In this document: positions 26,626 through 35,574 of the stretch, piece after piece | Position numbering within the stretch: position 1 is the first letter of the stretch | Layout of the letters: each line of letters starts with the position of its first letter | Assembly: GCF_012396485.1 (NCBI RefSeq) | Contig: NZ_JAAXPO010000007.1 | Coordinates: 24,556-88,555, forward strand | DNA length: 64,000 bases | Reading direction: 5' to 3' | Source: Leuconostoc holzapfelii | GTDB taxonomy: Bacteria; Bacillota; Bacilli; Lactobacillales; Lactobacillaceae | The notes under the pieces: generated by a model | What the model saw: the letters and a program-made list of their open reading frames with translations, nothing else | Databases searched by the model: none | Told to the model about the DNA's origin: nothing | Made by a program: the position numbers and the translations under genes

Positions 26626-28680
26626 ATGCAACGTAATCCGTACTTAGAAGATCGGGATAAAAAAAATAGCGTCAGTGCCAACTTGCCAGTGCGTTTAAAT
26701 ATATTATTGGGTATCGCGCTAACCTTGATGATTGCTTTAGTGATCCAGTTAGCGTTTTTAACCATCCAACAAGGGTCGTATTATCAAGGCGAAGTGAATC
26801 GTAGTGATCAAACGATTGAAAAAGGCAATGTCCCACGTGGGATGTTTTTTGATTCGACCGGACGTGTTATTGTCGGTAATAAGGCACAAGCCGCCATTAC
26901 TTTCACACGTGGCACGTCTGTGACGGCAGCCACAATGCGACAAACGGCATTGAAATTAAGCAAGTATTTGACGATTGATACACAGCGACTAAGCGAACGC
27001 GCGAAAGCGGAGTTCTACTTGGCAGATACAAAGCAAAGTCAAAAAATATCAGACAAGCTGGTTAAAACAACGCAGAAAAAAGGCGCTAGTTTGACACCAG
27101 CTGAGATCAACAACTTGCTGATTAATTATGTGCTGCAACATCACTTGGCAGATCAGGTCAATGATAATGCCGCAATGATTTTCCAACGGATGAGTGGCGC
27201 TTATACCTTGTCTACAACGTTCATTAAAGAGTCAGACGTTTCGAATGAAGAAATCGCGGAAATCGGGGAACGTTTAAGTGATTTTCCAGGGATTAAATTG
27301 GGCACGAGTTGGTCTCGCCAATATCCTGAAGGCGATTCCTTCCAAGCACTCGTTGGGACGGTCACCAATGAATCAACAGGTCTGCCTGATAATCGTTTAC
27401 ATACATTATTAGCACAAGGCTACTCGCAAAACGAACCAGTTGGTAATTCGAGCTTGGAAATGGGGTATGAATCGATTCTGAAAGGTTCTGCGTCACAAAC
27501 GCTTGTCACAACGGGCAGTGATGGTCAAATTAAGTCATCACAAATTAAATATGACGGTCAAGCGGGAGATAATATCAAACTCACCATCAATGCAAAATTC
27601 CAAGATGACGTGCAAAAGATTTTGGAAGATAATCTACCTGGTGGTGATGTGCAAGGGGCTTACGCGACAGTGATTAATCCCTTTACTGGTGGCATATACG
27701 CCATGGCCGGTGTGAGTCGTGATACAGCAACAGGGAAAAAGACCGCAAACCCGTTGGGGAACATTAACCAAGCGATTGTCATGGGATCGGTGATTAAGCC
27801 CGCCGTCCTTGCGACTGCTTTCCAAAAGGGTGTCATCACACCAAGTAATACGGTGTTAAACGATCAAGCCATTAAGATTGCGGGCACACCAGATATTACC
27901 TCTTATTGGAATAAGTCAGGGAAGCCAGTGCCGATTGATGCGCCAACCGCTTTGGAGCGCTCATCCAACACGTATTTTGTGCAATTGGGGATGAAGATTG
28001 GTGGCCAAACGTATAGTCCTGGTTCGCCACTGGCCTTACATGCAGATGCTTTCCAAACGCTACGGAATGGCCTAGGGCAATTTGGCTTAGGGACCAAGAC
28101 TGGGATTGATATTGCTGGTGAAACAGCGGGCTATCGTGGGCCAACGACTGGTGAAGCTTTGGGTAAGTATTTGTATGAATCTTTTGGACAATACGATTCT
28201 TACACGACGTTGCAATTAGCTCGGTATGTCTCAACGATTGCCAATGGGGGCTATTTGGTTGAACCGCATGTTGTCGGGTCTATCCTCCAAAGCCAACCCA
28301 ATAGCGACCAACAAAAGACAGTTTGGACGGCTTCGCCAACAGTGCAAGGCCAAGTGAATCTGACACCAAGTGAATGGGGCATCATTAAAGTTGGGATGAA
28401 CCGTGTGGCAAATGGTTCTGATTCTTGGAACACGGGTGGATCGGATATGCATAAATTAGAACCACATGTTTATGCTAAAACTGGTACGGCGGAAACCAAA
28501 ACCAACGGGCATGATACGTATACCGAATCTATGGTAGCTTATGTACCCGGGCAACCTTTTGCCGTTGCCATGGCGATTCCAGGTATGAATAATTACCTGG
28601 ATGGGACCAATGGTAAAATATCTGCCAAAATTATTGATTCTTATTGGCAAAATGTCGAAGCGAAGCCAGATGGCAAATAA
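26626..28680 (+). CDS. class B penicillin-binding protein (PBP2b/FtsI-type transpeptidase)
   Basis: About 684 residues. One N-terminal transmembrane helix (about 23-48) is followed by a PBP dimer domain and the transpeptidase domain. The latter has the active-site SVIKP (Ser-x-x-Lys, about 388), the SxN motif SSN (about 446) and KTGTAE (about 618). It crosslinks peptidoglycan and is a beta-lactam target. The insert between the dimer domain and the active site (AKAEFYLADTKQSQKISDKL) resembles elongasome PBP2b of streptococci and lactobacilli more than FtsI/PBP2x; there is no PASTA domain. ATG 26626 follows a weak GGGGTC site; TTG 26605 is an alternative. Confidence 0.92.
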   Translation: MQRNPYLEDRDKKNSVSANLPVRLNILLGIALTLMIALVIQLAFLTIQQGSYYQGEVNRSDQTIEKGNVPRGMFFDSTGRVIVGNKAQAAITFTRGTSVTAATMRQTALKLSKYLTIDTQRLSERAKAEFYLADTKQSQKISDKLVKTTQKKGASLTPAEINNLLINYVLQHHLADQVNDNAAMIFQRMSGAYTLSTTFIKESDVSNEEIAEIGERLSDFPGIKLGTSWSRQYPEGDSFQALVGTVTNESTGLPDNRLHTLLAQGYSQNEPVGNSSLEMGYESILKGSASQTLVTTGSDGQIKSSQIKYDGQAGDNIKLTINAKFQDDVQKILEDNLPGGDVQGAYATVINPFTGGIYAMAGVSRDTATGKKTANPLGNINQAIVMGSVIKPAVLATAFQKGVITPSNTVLNDQAIKIAGTPDITSYWNKSGKPVPIDAPTALERSSNTYFVQLGMKIGGQTYSPGSPLALHADAFQTLRNGLGQFGLGTKTGIDIAGETAGYRGPTTGEALGKYLYESFGQYDSYTTLQLARYVSTIANGGYLVEPHVVGSILQSQPNSDQQKTVWTASPTVQGQVNLTPSEWGIIKVGMNRVANGSDSWNTGGSDMHKLEPHVYAKTGTAETKTNGHDTYTESMVAYVPGQPFAVAMAIPGMNNYLDGTNGKISAKIIDSYWQNVEAKPDGK

Positions 28681-28712
28681 AAAACACCCGAAATTAATTT
28701 CGGGTGTTTTTT
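28680..28712. terminator. bidirectional terminator
   Basis: Stem AAAACACCCGAAAT/ATTTCGGGTGTTTT shared by the convergent PBP and SDR genes. Confidence 0.9.
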
Positions 28713-29322
28713 AACGGCTAGATACTGCCACAGATTCGGCAACGTAAGTGTCCGGATGTTGGATAACCTGGGTAATAAACTCTGCCACGCTCGTGCGGGT
28801 GATTGGGCCACCAATAATTTGTTCATCTGGTCCGATTTGCACCGAAACAGCCTGCATGATATTCTCATCGAAAAGCTCATTTGGTCGAATAATCGTATAA
28901 TCTAGAGCAGATGACATGATACGCGCTACGGCAGCAGCTTGATCGCCCATATAGGTATTTTCATTATCAGTTGTGCCGAGGAGGTTCGCCCATAGATCAC
29001 GTGTTGGTGCTGGCAATTCATCATGCACGCCGATCGTTGCAATCCAAATCAGGCGCTTAACGCCGGCCGAATGCATGGCATTGACGACGCTATTGGCCGC
29101 AGCTTTTTGGCGCCCCTCGGCACCAATATTGGCATAAACAATGTCCACATCTTTTAAAGCGGCCACTAAAGCAGCCTCATCAACAGCATCTAAGGCTTGA
29201 ATACCTTGATCAGGTCGAGCATGGAGCGATGTGCGGATAATTTGCGTGTCAGTATGTGCAAGCATGGGCACCACCAGTTTAGCGATTTGGCCATTTGCAC
29301 CAAGAATAAGTAGTTTTGTCAT
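28711..29322 (-). CDS. NAD(P)-binding atypical SDR protein
   Basis: 203 residues. The Rossmann dinucleotide site LLILGANGQIAKLVV (GxxGxxG type) is at the N-terminus, followed by DVDIVYANIGAEGR and VKRLIWIATIGVHDELP. This is the NmrA/YwnB-like atypical short-chain dehydrogenase group, whose members bind NAD(P)(H); substrate unknown. There is no ribosome site. The -10-like TGCTAAAAT ends six bases before ATG 29322, and the inverted repeat TCATGCT/AGCATGA includes the start codon, so the mRNA may be leaderless. Confidence 0.8.
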   Translation of the reverse strand: MTKLLILGANGQIAKLVVPMLAHTDTQIIRTSLHARPDQGIQALDAVDEAALVAALKDVDIVYANIGAEGRQKAAANSVVNAMHSAGVKRLIWIATIGVHDELPAPTRDLWANLLGTTDNENTYMGDQAAAVARIMSSALDYTIIRPNELFDENIMQAVSVQIGPDEQIIGGPITRTSVAEFITQVIQHPDTYVAESVAVSSR

Positions 29323-29385
29323 GCTTTTATTTTAGCATGAAACGTTGAGAAGGGGTAAAATTGATGTTAGAAGTGGAGGCACGAG

Positions 29386-30537
29386 ATGGCATTATCCTAT
29401 CAGCAATTATTAACGGCAGTCCCTTTAATTTTACGTGCCGGCCATGTCCCGACCATTGTTGGTGATGCGGGTATCGGGAAAACAGCCTTGGTCCAAGCCG
29501 TTGCCCAACAATTAGGGGCGCGTTTATTTACAACGGTTGTCTCATTATCAGAAAAGGGCGATTTAGCGATTCCGATTCCACCGATGACTGAATCAGCTTA
29601 TATCACGACGCGTGCCTACGGGCGCTTAGCTGATATTCAATTTGGCTACACCCACACCCTCATTCAAATCATTCAACAAGCAGAACATAACCCAAAGAAA
29701 CCCATTCTTTGGTTTTTGGATGAATTTAATCGTGGCACTGCTGCGGTGCAAAGTGAGTTAATGAATCTGGTTCTTCAGCGACAAATTAATGACCTGATTT
29801 TACCCGCAAATGTTGCCATGATTATTGCTGAAAATCCGGATCAACAAATGAGTGGATTTGAAGCGACTACTTATGCTGTATATGGTGCTGATGCGGCAAT
29901 TAATGATCGCACGACAAGATTGGTCATGTCAGTGTCAGTTCGTGAATGGCTTGCGTGGGCATCAGCAGGGGAAAAACGCCCCAATATCCATCCCCTGATT
30001 CAACAATTTATCAGCGACAATACCGACGTCTTACAAGTGACAAACCACCAAACAGATATTATGCCAACACCACGTGCTTGGCAGCGTGTTTCCGATAATT
30101 ATTATGAATTACTGGCATTACCAACGCCTTTACAAGAAACGTTATTATTTGATCTTGTGGCAGGGGATGTTGGTAGTGCAGTAGCCACACAATTTGTCGC
30201 ATCGATTCACCGGCAAACCCCAGGATTGACAGCCGCCATGATTTTTGAGGCGATGCCAGCTGGGCCAACCGTGCCAGATGATGTGTTGCAGGAATTTCAG
30301 GCCTTATCCGAGGTGCAAAAATTAACCTTGACACAGACGGCGGTTCAAACGGTTGATCTGCTAAACGATGCGCATGCCGGGCGCTTTGCAAGCTTGCTTG
30401 CTGAGCTTGCACCGGACAGTCAATATGCACTCGTTAAACAACTTGCTGACCAACGGCTCTTAGAGCGTTTATTTCAATCTGAAGCCCCTAATGTCGTGCA
30501 ACTCTACCAAAAAATGATGGACATTGCAGCCAAATGA
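29386..30537 (+). CDS. MoxR-type AAA+ ATPase
   Basis: 383 residues. Walker A GDAGIGKTALVQ at about 26-37, Walker B PILWFLDEFNRG (about 106-117), sensor 1 VAMIIAENPDQ and NDRTTRLVMSVS follow the MoxR/AAA_5 pattern. These ATPases act as chaperones that load or remodel a partner VWA-domain protein. The partner is the next gene, which overlaps by 4 nt. SD GGAGG is well placed. Client and physiological role are unknown. Confidence 0.86.
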   Translation: MALSYQQLLTAVPLILRAGHVPTIVGDAGIGKTALVQAVAQQLGARLFTTVVSLSEKGDLAIPIPPMTESAYITTRAYGRLADIQFGYTHTLIQIIQQAEHNPKKPILWFLDEFNRGTAAVQSELMNLVLQRQINDLILPANVAMIIAENPDQQMSGFEATTYAVYGADAAINDRTTRLVMSVSVREWLAWASAGEKRPNIHPLIQQFISDNTDVLQVTNHQTDIMPTPRAWQRVSDNYYELLALPTPLQETLLFDLVAGDVGSAVATQFVASIHRQTPGLTAAMIFEAMPAGPTVPDDVLQEFQALSEVQKLTLTQTAVQTVDLLNDAHAGRFASLLAELAPDSQYALVKQLADQRLLERLFQSEAPNVVQLYQKMMDIAAK

Positions 30538-31697
30538 CGCCTGTTGATAGGAACAATTTAATCGCTGATGGGGTCAAAAAATTATTGGATCAGGCGCCAA
30601 TTTATGGCAACATCATTTTAAAATTGGGGCGGGTGATGGATGCGCATGCCAAGGCGCCTTTGGGGCTGCGTTGGCAGTCTGGGTCCTGGCAACTGGTTGT
30701 TAATCCCAAATTGGTTCGACAACAGTATGCCACCCCAGAGCAAATGGCTTTAGCCCTTGCCCATGAGGCATTGCATATGATTTGGCAGCATCCCACACGC
30801 TATGCAAATGTCACACAACGTCAGATCGTGGTTGATTATGGGACGGATGTGGCGATAAATCAATATTTACCAACAGGGTTAGGCACGTTGCCCAATCTTG
30901 TGACGCGGCAAAGTATTTGGGCCGACTATGGGATAGAGTTAGCGCCACACCAAGATTCAGCGGTCTACATAACTGAGTTGGCGCAACATGATGTCATTCG
31001 CAAAACATCCGGTGGCGGGGATGAAGCAAGCCATGCCGGATGGCAGAATATTGCAGGTGACTTACCACAAGCCCAATCTGCTTTGGTGACCCTAGTGCAA
31101 CAAGCAACTGTACCAGTCAATTCGATTGGCCGCGGGCAGTTACCTGTGCCAGTTCAACGTGCGTTAGCTGTATTAACAACGCCATTGTTACCTTGGCGCG
31201 CATTGTTAAATATGGGGCGACATGCGCAACCTGATCAGCACAGCCCGACGCGCACGCGTTTTAACCGGCGGCAGCCTTATCGTCTCGATTTGCTGGGGAC
31301 GACACCGAGATATTCACCTCAGCTGGCGGTGTTTATTGATCAATCGGCATCAATTTCGGATGCACAATTACAAGTCATGCAAGCTTATGGACAACAAATT
31401 GTCTCAAGCTTTGGGCATGGCGTCCAACTGTATGCTTTTGATAGTAAAGTCCAACCGTTAAGTTCGGCTCAATATTTGACACGTGTTGCCAACGGTGGCA
31501 CGACCTTTCAGTCGATTTTTGATGCACTGCAACGCAAAAAATTAACGCCAAAAGACACCAAAGTGGTGATTTTTACAGATGGCGCAGGGGAAACAACGCC
31601 CTTAAAAACGGCTTTTCAAGATGTCTTTTGGGTGCTCCCACTAGACCAAGCGTTAAGTATTCAAGCACCATTTGGCACGATATTACCACTACTTTAA
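30534..31697 (+). CDS. VWA-like protein with putative metallopeptidase N-domain (DUF2201-type)
   Basis: 387 residues. The N-terminal half contains ALAHEALHMIWQHP (zinc-protease HExxH at about 77-81) followed by IVVDYGTDVAINQYLP, as in DUF2201_N putative metallopeptidases. The C-terminal half starts PQLAVFIDQSASISDAQL, a VWA-like metal-ion site (DxSxS form) and ends with VVIFTDGAGETTP. It is encoded overlapping the MoxR ATPase and is its expected partner. A middle Arg-rich segment may be a linker. Whether the protease site is active is not known. Confidence 0.85.
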   Translation: MTPVDRNNLIADGVKKLLDQAPIYGNIILKLGRVMDAHAKAPLGLRWQSGSWQLVVNPKLVRQQYATPEQMALALAHEALHMIWQHPTRYANVTQRQIVVDYGTDVAINQYLPTGLGTLPNLVTRQSIWADYGIELAPHQDSAVYITELAQHDVIRKTSGGGDEASHAGWQNIAGDLPQAQSALVTLVQQATVPVNSIGRGQLPVPVQRALAVLTTPLLPWRALLNMGRHAQPDQHSPTRTRFNRRQPYRLDLLGTTPRYSPQLAVFIDQSASISDAQLQVMQAYGQQIVSSFGHGVQLYAFDSKVQPLSSAQYLTRVANGGTTFQSIFDALQRKKLTPKDTKVVIFTDGAGETTPLKTAFQDVFWVLPLDQALSIQAPFGTILPLL

Positions 31698-31709
31698 ATG
31701 AGGCAAAAT

Positions 31710-32006
31710 ATGGTAGAAAAACTATTACCGGCAGACCTAAAAAGCTTAATTGATAAAGATCGGCGTTATCAGCGCGCAGTTGCGGTTTTATCGGATCGCT
31801 GGGGATCACTTGACTTTAAAGCACCGTGGGAAACACCGATGATGACCTGGGCCGATATTGTTTATGCGCGGCACCTCAGTGCGGCTGGTGTTATCAAATC
31901 AACATACAATCTGACAACATTTGCCGGCGTACAGCAATTTTTGAAACATAACCAAAGTTACCTTACCGCAGAGGTGACGCAGCAATTAAAGGAGCCATTC
32001 TTATGA
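31710..32006 (+). CDS. hypothetical protein of the MoxR/VWA operon (98 aa)
   Basis: Reads MVEKLLPADLKSLIDKDRRY from ATG 31710; GAGG five bases upstream favours this over ATG 31698. Largely helical, with WETPMMTWADIVYARHL and a C-terminal LTTFAGVQQFLKHNQSYL. No known motif or membrane segment. It sits 12 nt after the VWA gene and overlaps the next by 4 nt, so it is part of the same transcript and possibly the same complex (inference). Confidence 0.7.
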   Translation: MVEKLLPADLKSLIDKDRRYQRAVAVLSDRWGSLDFKAPWETPMMTWADIVYARHLSAAGVIKSTYNLTTFAGVQQFLKHNQSYLTAEVTQQLKEPFL

Positions 32007-32512
32007 AAATTAACTTGGTATTAGCACCAGAACAGGCACCAGCAACCTTACTTGCGATGCAAGCAGCCAACCCAGCAAACTTTTTCTATCTCGGTAAGGA
32101 GTCCCAATTATCGGGCACGAATCTGTTGATTTTAGATGCGCCAACGCTTGTGGCGCAATTTAAGCGACCAATGCCCTTTGATAGTCGGGTCGTCACTGGT
32201 GAATTAAAAGGGCAAATTGTTCATCAAATGGCTTTTCAGAGCAAAGGGCATAACGATGAACTCATCGGACAATTGGTTGCTAAAAATGCGATTCTGGCAC
32301 AAAATGCAAACGGTAAGTCTGAGTATATGTTGTGGACTTTTTGGCCAGACCATGCCGCTTTAGCTACATTTTTAGCCAGTGAGATCTATCAGCAAATGAC
32401 GCAGTTGATGAAAAATGTTTATACAACGAGTTATTCCCACGTCACGTCAGCCGATCAATTATCATTGACGCATACGATGCGCGATTTTGACGATAAGACA
32501 TGGTGGGGTTAA
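32003..32512 (+). CDS. hypothetical protein, last gene of the MoxR/VWA operon
   Basis: 169 residues, MKINLVLAPEQAPATLLAMQ to DFDDKTWWG, with SD AAGGAG in the preceding gene. Alternating hydrophobic pattern suggests a mixed alpha/beta cytoplasmic domain (FFYLGKESQLSGTNLLILDAP). No motif recognised. It overlaps the 98-aa gene. Its consistent coupling suggests a cofactor or client of the AAA+/VWA pair, which is inference only. Confidence 0.72.
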   Translation: MKINLVLAPEQAPATLLAMQAANPANFFYLGKESQLSGTNLLILDAPTLVAQFKRPMPFDSRVVTGELKGQIVHQMAFQSKGHNDELIGQLVAKNAILAQNANGKSEYMLWTFWPDHAALATFLASEIYQQMTQLMKNVYTTSYSHVTSADQLSLTHTMRDFDDKTWWG

Positions 32513-32521
32513 AAGTGTGAC

Positions 32522-32550
32522 TTGCAATCACTAAATTTCTACGCTACAAT
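32522..32550 (+). promoter_or_regulatory. promoter of the thi operon
   Basis: TTGCAA (32522-32527), 17-nt spacer, TACAAT (32545-32550), just upstream of the riboswitch. Confidence 0.8.
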
Positions 32551-32571
32551 TAGGCCATAAACTAATAGAAC

Positions 32572-32645
32572 TATCTGGGGTGCCATTTTGGCTGAGAGAG
32601 ACCCATTGAACCTGATCGCGGTAATGCGTGCGAAGGGAGATACAT
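32572..32645 (+). promoter_or_regulatory. TPP riboswitch (THI element)
   Basis: The conserved core is complete: GGGGTGCC, GGCTGAGAG, ACCC, TGAACCTGAT, GGTAATGC and GAAGGGAGA appear in order, closed by a P1 stem ATCT/AGAT. It binds thiamine pyrophosphate and, with the following terminator, shuts off the thi operon when thiamine is plentiful. Confidence 0.96.
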
Positions 32646-32685
32646 TGGCGCAAATAATTTTCTGGCCTGACCAGCATACGTTATT

Positions 32686-32728
32686 CCGTCACCTGTTTTC
32701 CTACGCGAAAAAAGGTGACGGTTTTTTA
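32686..32728 (+). terminator. riboswitch expression-platform terminator
   Basis: Stem CCGTCACCT/AGGTGACGG (32686-32694/32713-32721) followed by six T, 40 nt before the thiW SD. Confidence 0.85.
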
Positions 32729-32769
32729 TTTCTCCAGTCGGCGAAACGAGATAGGTAGAGGAGACAATT

Positions 32770-33294
32770 GTGGCAACAACGACAACAACCGGGCTTGGTT
32801 CCAATCGGACCATCCGAAAAATGGCTTTAGCAGGTGTGCTAACAGCTTTATCATTTGCGACATCTAGTGTCGTGGTACTCCCCAACATGGCACCGTTCCA
32901 ACATTTTTTTAATGTGATTACCGCCGTGCTGTTGGGGCCTTGGTATGCCATTGCCGTGGCATTTTTGACCGGTGCTTTGCGGATGATTCTTGACGGTCGG
33001 CCAATTTTGGCCATTGTTGGGGCGGTGATTGGCGCCGGACTCGCAGGCATTTTATATCAACGGACCGGCAAGTATATCGCTGCCATGATTGGAGAAATCA
33101 TTGGGACAGGGGTGATTTCAGCAGTCGTTTCTGTGCCACTGATGAACGTGTTATATCATGCACACGTGCCTAGCCTTTACTTCTACATTCCTTTCTTTAT
33201 ACCAGCCGCAACCTTTGGCGCCGTTTTGGGCTACTTATTTCTAAAATTTGTCCAAAAAACTGGCCTATTGGGCCGTTTATTTGACCGTCTCTAA
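32770..33294 (+). CDS. thiW: thiazole-precursor ECF transporter S component ThiW
   Basis: 174 residues with five to six transmembrane helices. The N-terminal MALAGVLTALSFATSSVVVLP and GPWYAIAVAFLTGALRMIL match the ThiW S component, which captures hydroxyethylthiazole for an ECF transporter. The energising EcfA/EcfT module is elsewhere. Starts with GTG 32770 after AGAGGAG. First gene of the TPP-controlled operon; its neighbour ThiM uses the imported thiazole. Confidence 0.9.
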   Translation: MATTTTTGLGSNRTIRKMALAGVLTALSFATSSVVVLPNMAPFQHFFNVITAVLLGPWYAIAVAFLTGALRMILDGRPILAIVGAVIGAGLAGILYQRTGKYIAAMIGEIIGTGVISAVVSVPLMNVLYHAHVPSLYFYIPFFIPAATFGAVLGYLFLKFVQKTGLLGRLFDRL

Positions 33295-33315
33295 ACCACA
33301 GGAACGAGGATTATC

Positions 33316-34092
33316 ATGCATTTAAAAGATTTGAAAAAGACAACCCCTTTGGTGTTTAACTATGCCAACTATGTGACGCCCCAATTCGTGGCGAATGTCG
33401 TCAACGTGGTCGGCGGTTCGCCTATTATGGCTCGTGAAATTGCTGAATTTCCCGATTTAGTGGGCGTTAGTGATGCTGTTGTGATTAACACAGGCACTTG
33501 GCGTCGCGCGGAACTACTTGAAACAATTAAATTGGCGCAATTGGCCAATCAAGCCCAAAAAGTGGTGGTCCTTGACCCAGTTGCAGTTGGGATACCATCG
33601 CGCAGCGTACCTGTGAAAGCGGTTATGGCAGATGCCAAAGTTGACATTATTCGCGGCAACGCAGCAGAAATTGCTTGGTTTGCTGGGATTGATTTTGCCA
33701 GTCATGGGATTGATGCCACTGGTGATGGTGATTTACTAGCCATTGCGCAACAAGCCGCACAAAAAACTGGGGCAATTATTGCGATGAGTGGCGCCGTGGA
33801 TGTGGTCAGTGATGGCGTGACCACACAAACGATTGCAGTTGACGTGCCGTTGTTAGCCACAAATGTGGGGACGGGTGACGCCCTTTCTGCGTTGATTGGT
33901 GCTTTTAACGGCGACGAGATTTCCGTGGCAAATACGGTGCGGGCGATGGCAATGATGAAGTTAGCTGGCGTTCAAGCTGCGCAAACAGTGACTACGCCTG
34001 GCTACTTTGCCAACCAAGTCTTGGATGAATTATACTTATTAACAGAAGACGACTTAGAAACATTTATCGCAAAAGAGGTAAAAAATGGTTAA
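33316..34092 (+). CDS. thiM: hydroxyethylthiazole kinase
   Basis: 258 residues, ribokinase-like fold. PLVFNYANYVTPQFVANVV corresponds to the ThiM N-terminus (normally VHxITN), with GGSPIMA, VVVLDPVAVG, IRGNAAEI and the anion-hole/catalytic motif NVGTGDALSALIG. It phosphorylates 4-methyl-5-hydroxyethylthiazole for thiamine salvage. The N-terminal His of many ThiM proteins is Phe here. Overlaps thiD by 8 nt. Confidence 0.93.
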   Translation: MHLKDLKKTTPLVFNYANYVTPQFVANVVNVVGGSPIMAREIAEFPDLVGVSDAVVINTGTWRRAELLETIKLAQLANQAQKVVVLDPVAVGIPSRSVPVKAVMADAKVDIIRGNAAEIAWFAGIDFASHGIDATGDGDLLAIAQQAAQKTGAIIAMSGAVDVVSDGVTTQTIAVDVPLLATNVGTGDALSALIGAFNGDEISVANTVRAMAMMKLAGVQAAQTVTTPGYFANQVLDELYLLTEDDLETFIAKEVKNG

Positions 34093-34918
34093 TGAAACGC
34101 CGCAAGTGATGACAATTGCCGGTACTGATTCTAGCGGCGGTGCTGGTATGACGGCCGATTTGAACACATTTGCCGCCCATGGTATTTATGGCGCGAATGT
34201 TGTGGTGTCTATCACTGCGCAAAATACACAGGGCGTGCGACAAGTCCAGATGATTACCCCAGACATGGTGATGGCCCAACTCCAAGCGGTAGCAGATGAT
34301 TTGGCCATTCGTGCGGTGAAAACAGGGATGTTGGGGGATGCTGACACGGTGCATACGGTTGCTAAAGCGCTACAACAATTTGACTTTGGTCCCTTGATTT
34401 TAGATCCAGTGATGGTTGCCAAAGGTGGGGCACAGTTGCTGTCTGATGCGGCAGTCGAAGCCGTGCGGACAGCCTTGATGCCGCTGGCCACGTTAATTAC
34501 ACCTAATATCCCAGAAGCTGAAGTGTTAACTGGTATGACGATTCAAACACCAGATGATATTATGGCAGCAGCCGATAAGCTGCACGCATTTGGCACACAA
34601 AATATTTTAATCAAAGGCGGCCATGGTGATGCGCCGGTGGTGATGGATTATGTGCGTTTAGCTAGTGGTGCTCATTTTTGGATGAAAACAACGCGATTTG
34701 ATACGCAAAGAACACATGGCACAGGCGATACGATTTCAGCAGCAATCACAGCTCAACTGGGCTTGGGATTAGATTTAAAATCAGCCATTATCGCAGGGAA
34801 AGCGTATGTCGATGCGACGATTCGAGATGGCATTTTAGTGGGTCATGGCTACGGGCCACTTAATCATTTAGCAGTTGTCACTGCGCAAAACCAACCTGAG
34901 GTATATGATGATATTTGA
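34085..34918 (+). CDS. thiD: hydroxymethylpyrimidine (phosphate) kinase
   Basis: 277 residues. VMTIAGTDSSGGAGMTADL at the N-terminus, ILDPVMVAKGG, TLITPNIPEAEVLTG and the catalytic HGTGDTISAAITA are the ThiD signature. It phosphorylates HMP and HMP-P to HMP-PP for coupling with thiazole phosphate. Overlaps both thiM and thiE. Confidence 0.96.
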   Translation: MVNETPQVMTIAGTDSSGGAGMTADLNTFAAHGIYGANVVVSITAQNTQGVRQVQMITPDMVMAQLQAVADDLAIRAVKTGMLGDADTVHTVAKALQQFDFGPLILDPVMVAKGGAQLLSDAAVEAVRTALMPLATLITPNIPEAEVLTGMTIQTPDDIMAAADKLHAFGTQNILIKGGHGDAPVVMDYVRLASGAHFWMKTTRFDTQRTHGTGDTISAAITAQLGLGLDLKSAIIAGKAYVDATIRDGILVGHGYGPLNHLAVVTAQNQPEVYDDI

Positions 34919-35561
34919 TGCTCACATGTTAGCGCGCTATTTTGTGCTAGGCACCCAAGATGTGCGGGATGAAGCAAAGTTTTTTGAAGTATTGACGGCA
35001 GCACTACAATCCGGGATTACCCTGTTTCAATATCGTGAAAAAGGGCCAGGCGCACTGATCGGTACAGATAAATTGCGGGTGGCACAAAAAGTGCGGGCTT
35101 TAACGCATCAATATCATGTGCCACTGGTTATTGATGATGATATTGCTTTAGCACATGCTGTACAGGCTGATGGCGTCCATTTCGGTCAGGGAGATGGGGC
35201 ACCAGAAAAAAATATTCAGCAAGCTGGCGCATTGTTTGTTGGCGTGTCTGTTTCCACGCCACAAGAATACGCGCGAATTGCAGATTTATCAGGGATTGAC
35301 CACATTGGCATCGGTCCGGTTTATCTGACTCATAGTAAAGCAGACGCGAAGCCCGCCATTGGGACAGCGGGCCTACAAGCCATTGCTGAAATGAGTCGTT
35401 GGCCAAGCGTCGCGATTGGTGGGATTACACTTGAAAATTTGGCAGCTGTCTTAAACACTGATGTTGCTGGTGCGGCGGTGATTAGTATGATTTCGCAAAG
35501 TGACGACATTGCCCAGACGTTACAATTTTGGCAAACATTATCCACAAAAAAAGAGCCTTAA
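34908..35561 (+). CDS. thiE: thiamine phosphate synthase
   Basis: 217 residues from ATG 34908 (MIFDAHMLARYFVLG), selected because CTGAGGT lies six bases upstream. TIM-barrel motifs ITLFQYREKGPGAL, VPLVIDDDIALAHAVQADGVHFGQGD and IDHIGIGPVYLTHSKADA bind HMP-PP and the thiazole phosphate. It joins both halves to form TMP. The last gene of the salvage-only operon; no thiC or thiG is present here. Confidence 0.95.
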   Translation: MIFDAHMLARYFVLGTQDVRDEAKFFEVLTAALQSGITLFQYREKGPGALIGTDKLRVAQKVRALTHQYHVPLVIDDDIALAHAVQADGVHFGQGDGAPEKNIQQAGALFVGVSVSTPQEYARIADLSGIDHIGIGPVYLTHSKADAKPAIGTAGLQAIAEMSRWPSVAIGGITLENLAAVLNTDVAGAAVISMISQSDDIAQTLQFWQTLSTKKEP

Positions 35562-35574
35562 GGCTCTTTTTTTT
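35547..35574. terminator. bidirectional terminator between thiE and pepF
   Basis: Stem AAAAGAGCC/GGCTCTTTT with loop TTAA and flanking A/T runs. Confidence 0.85.

Noticed and set aside
26828..26846. parS-like palindrome TGTCCCACGTGGGATG
   Set aside because: Only about 12 of 16 bases match parS and it lies within the PBP coding sequence, in codons typical for the family (NVPRGMF).
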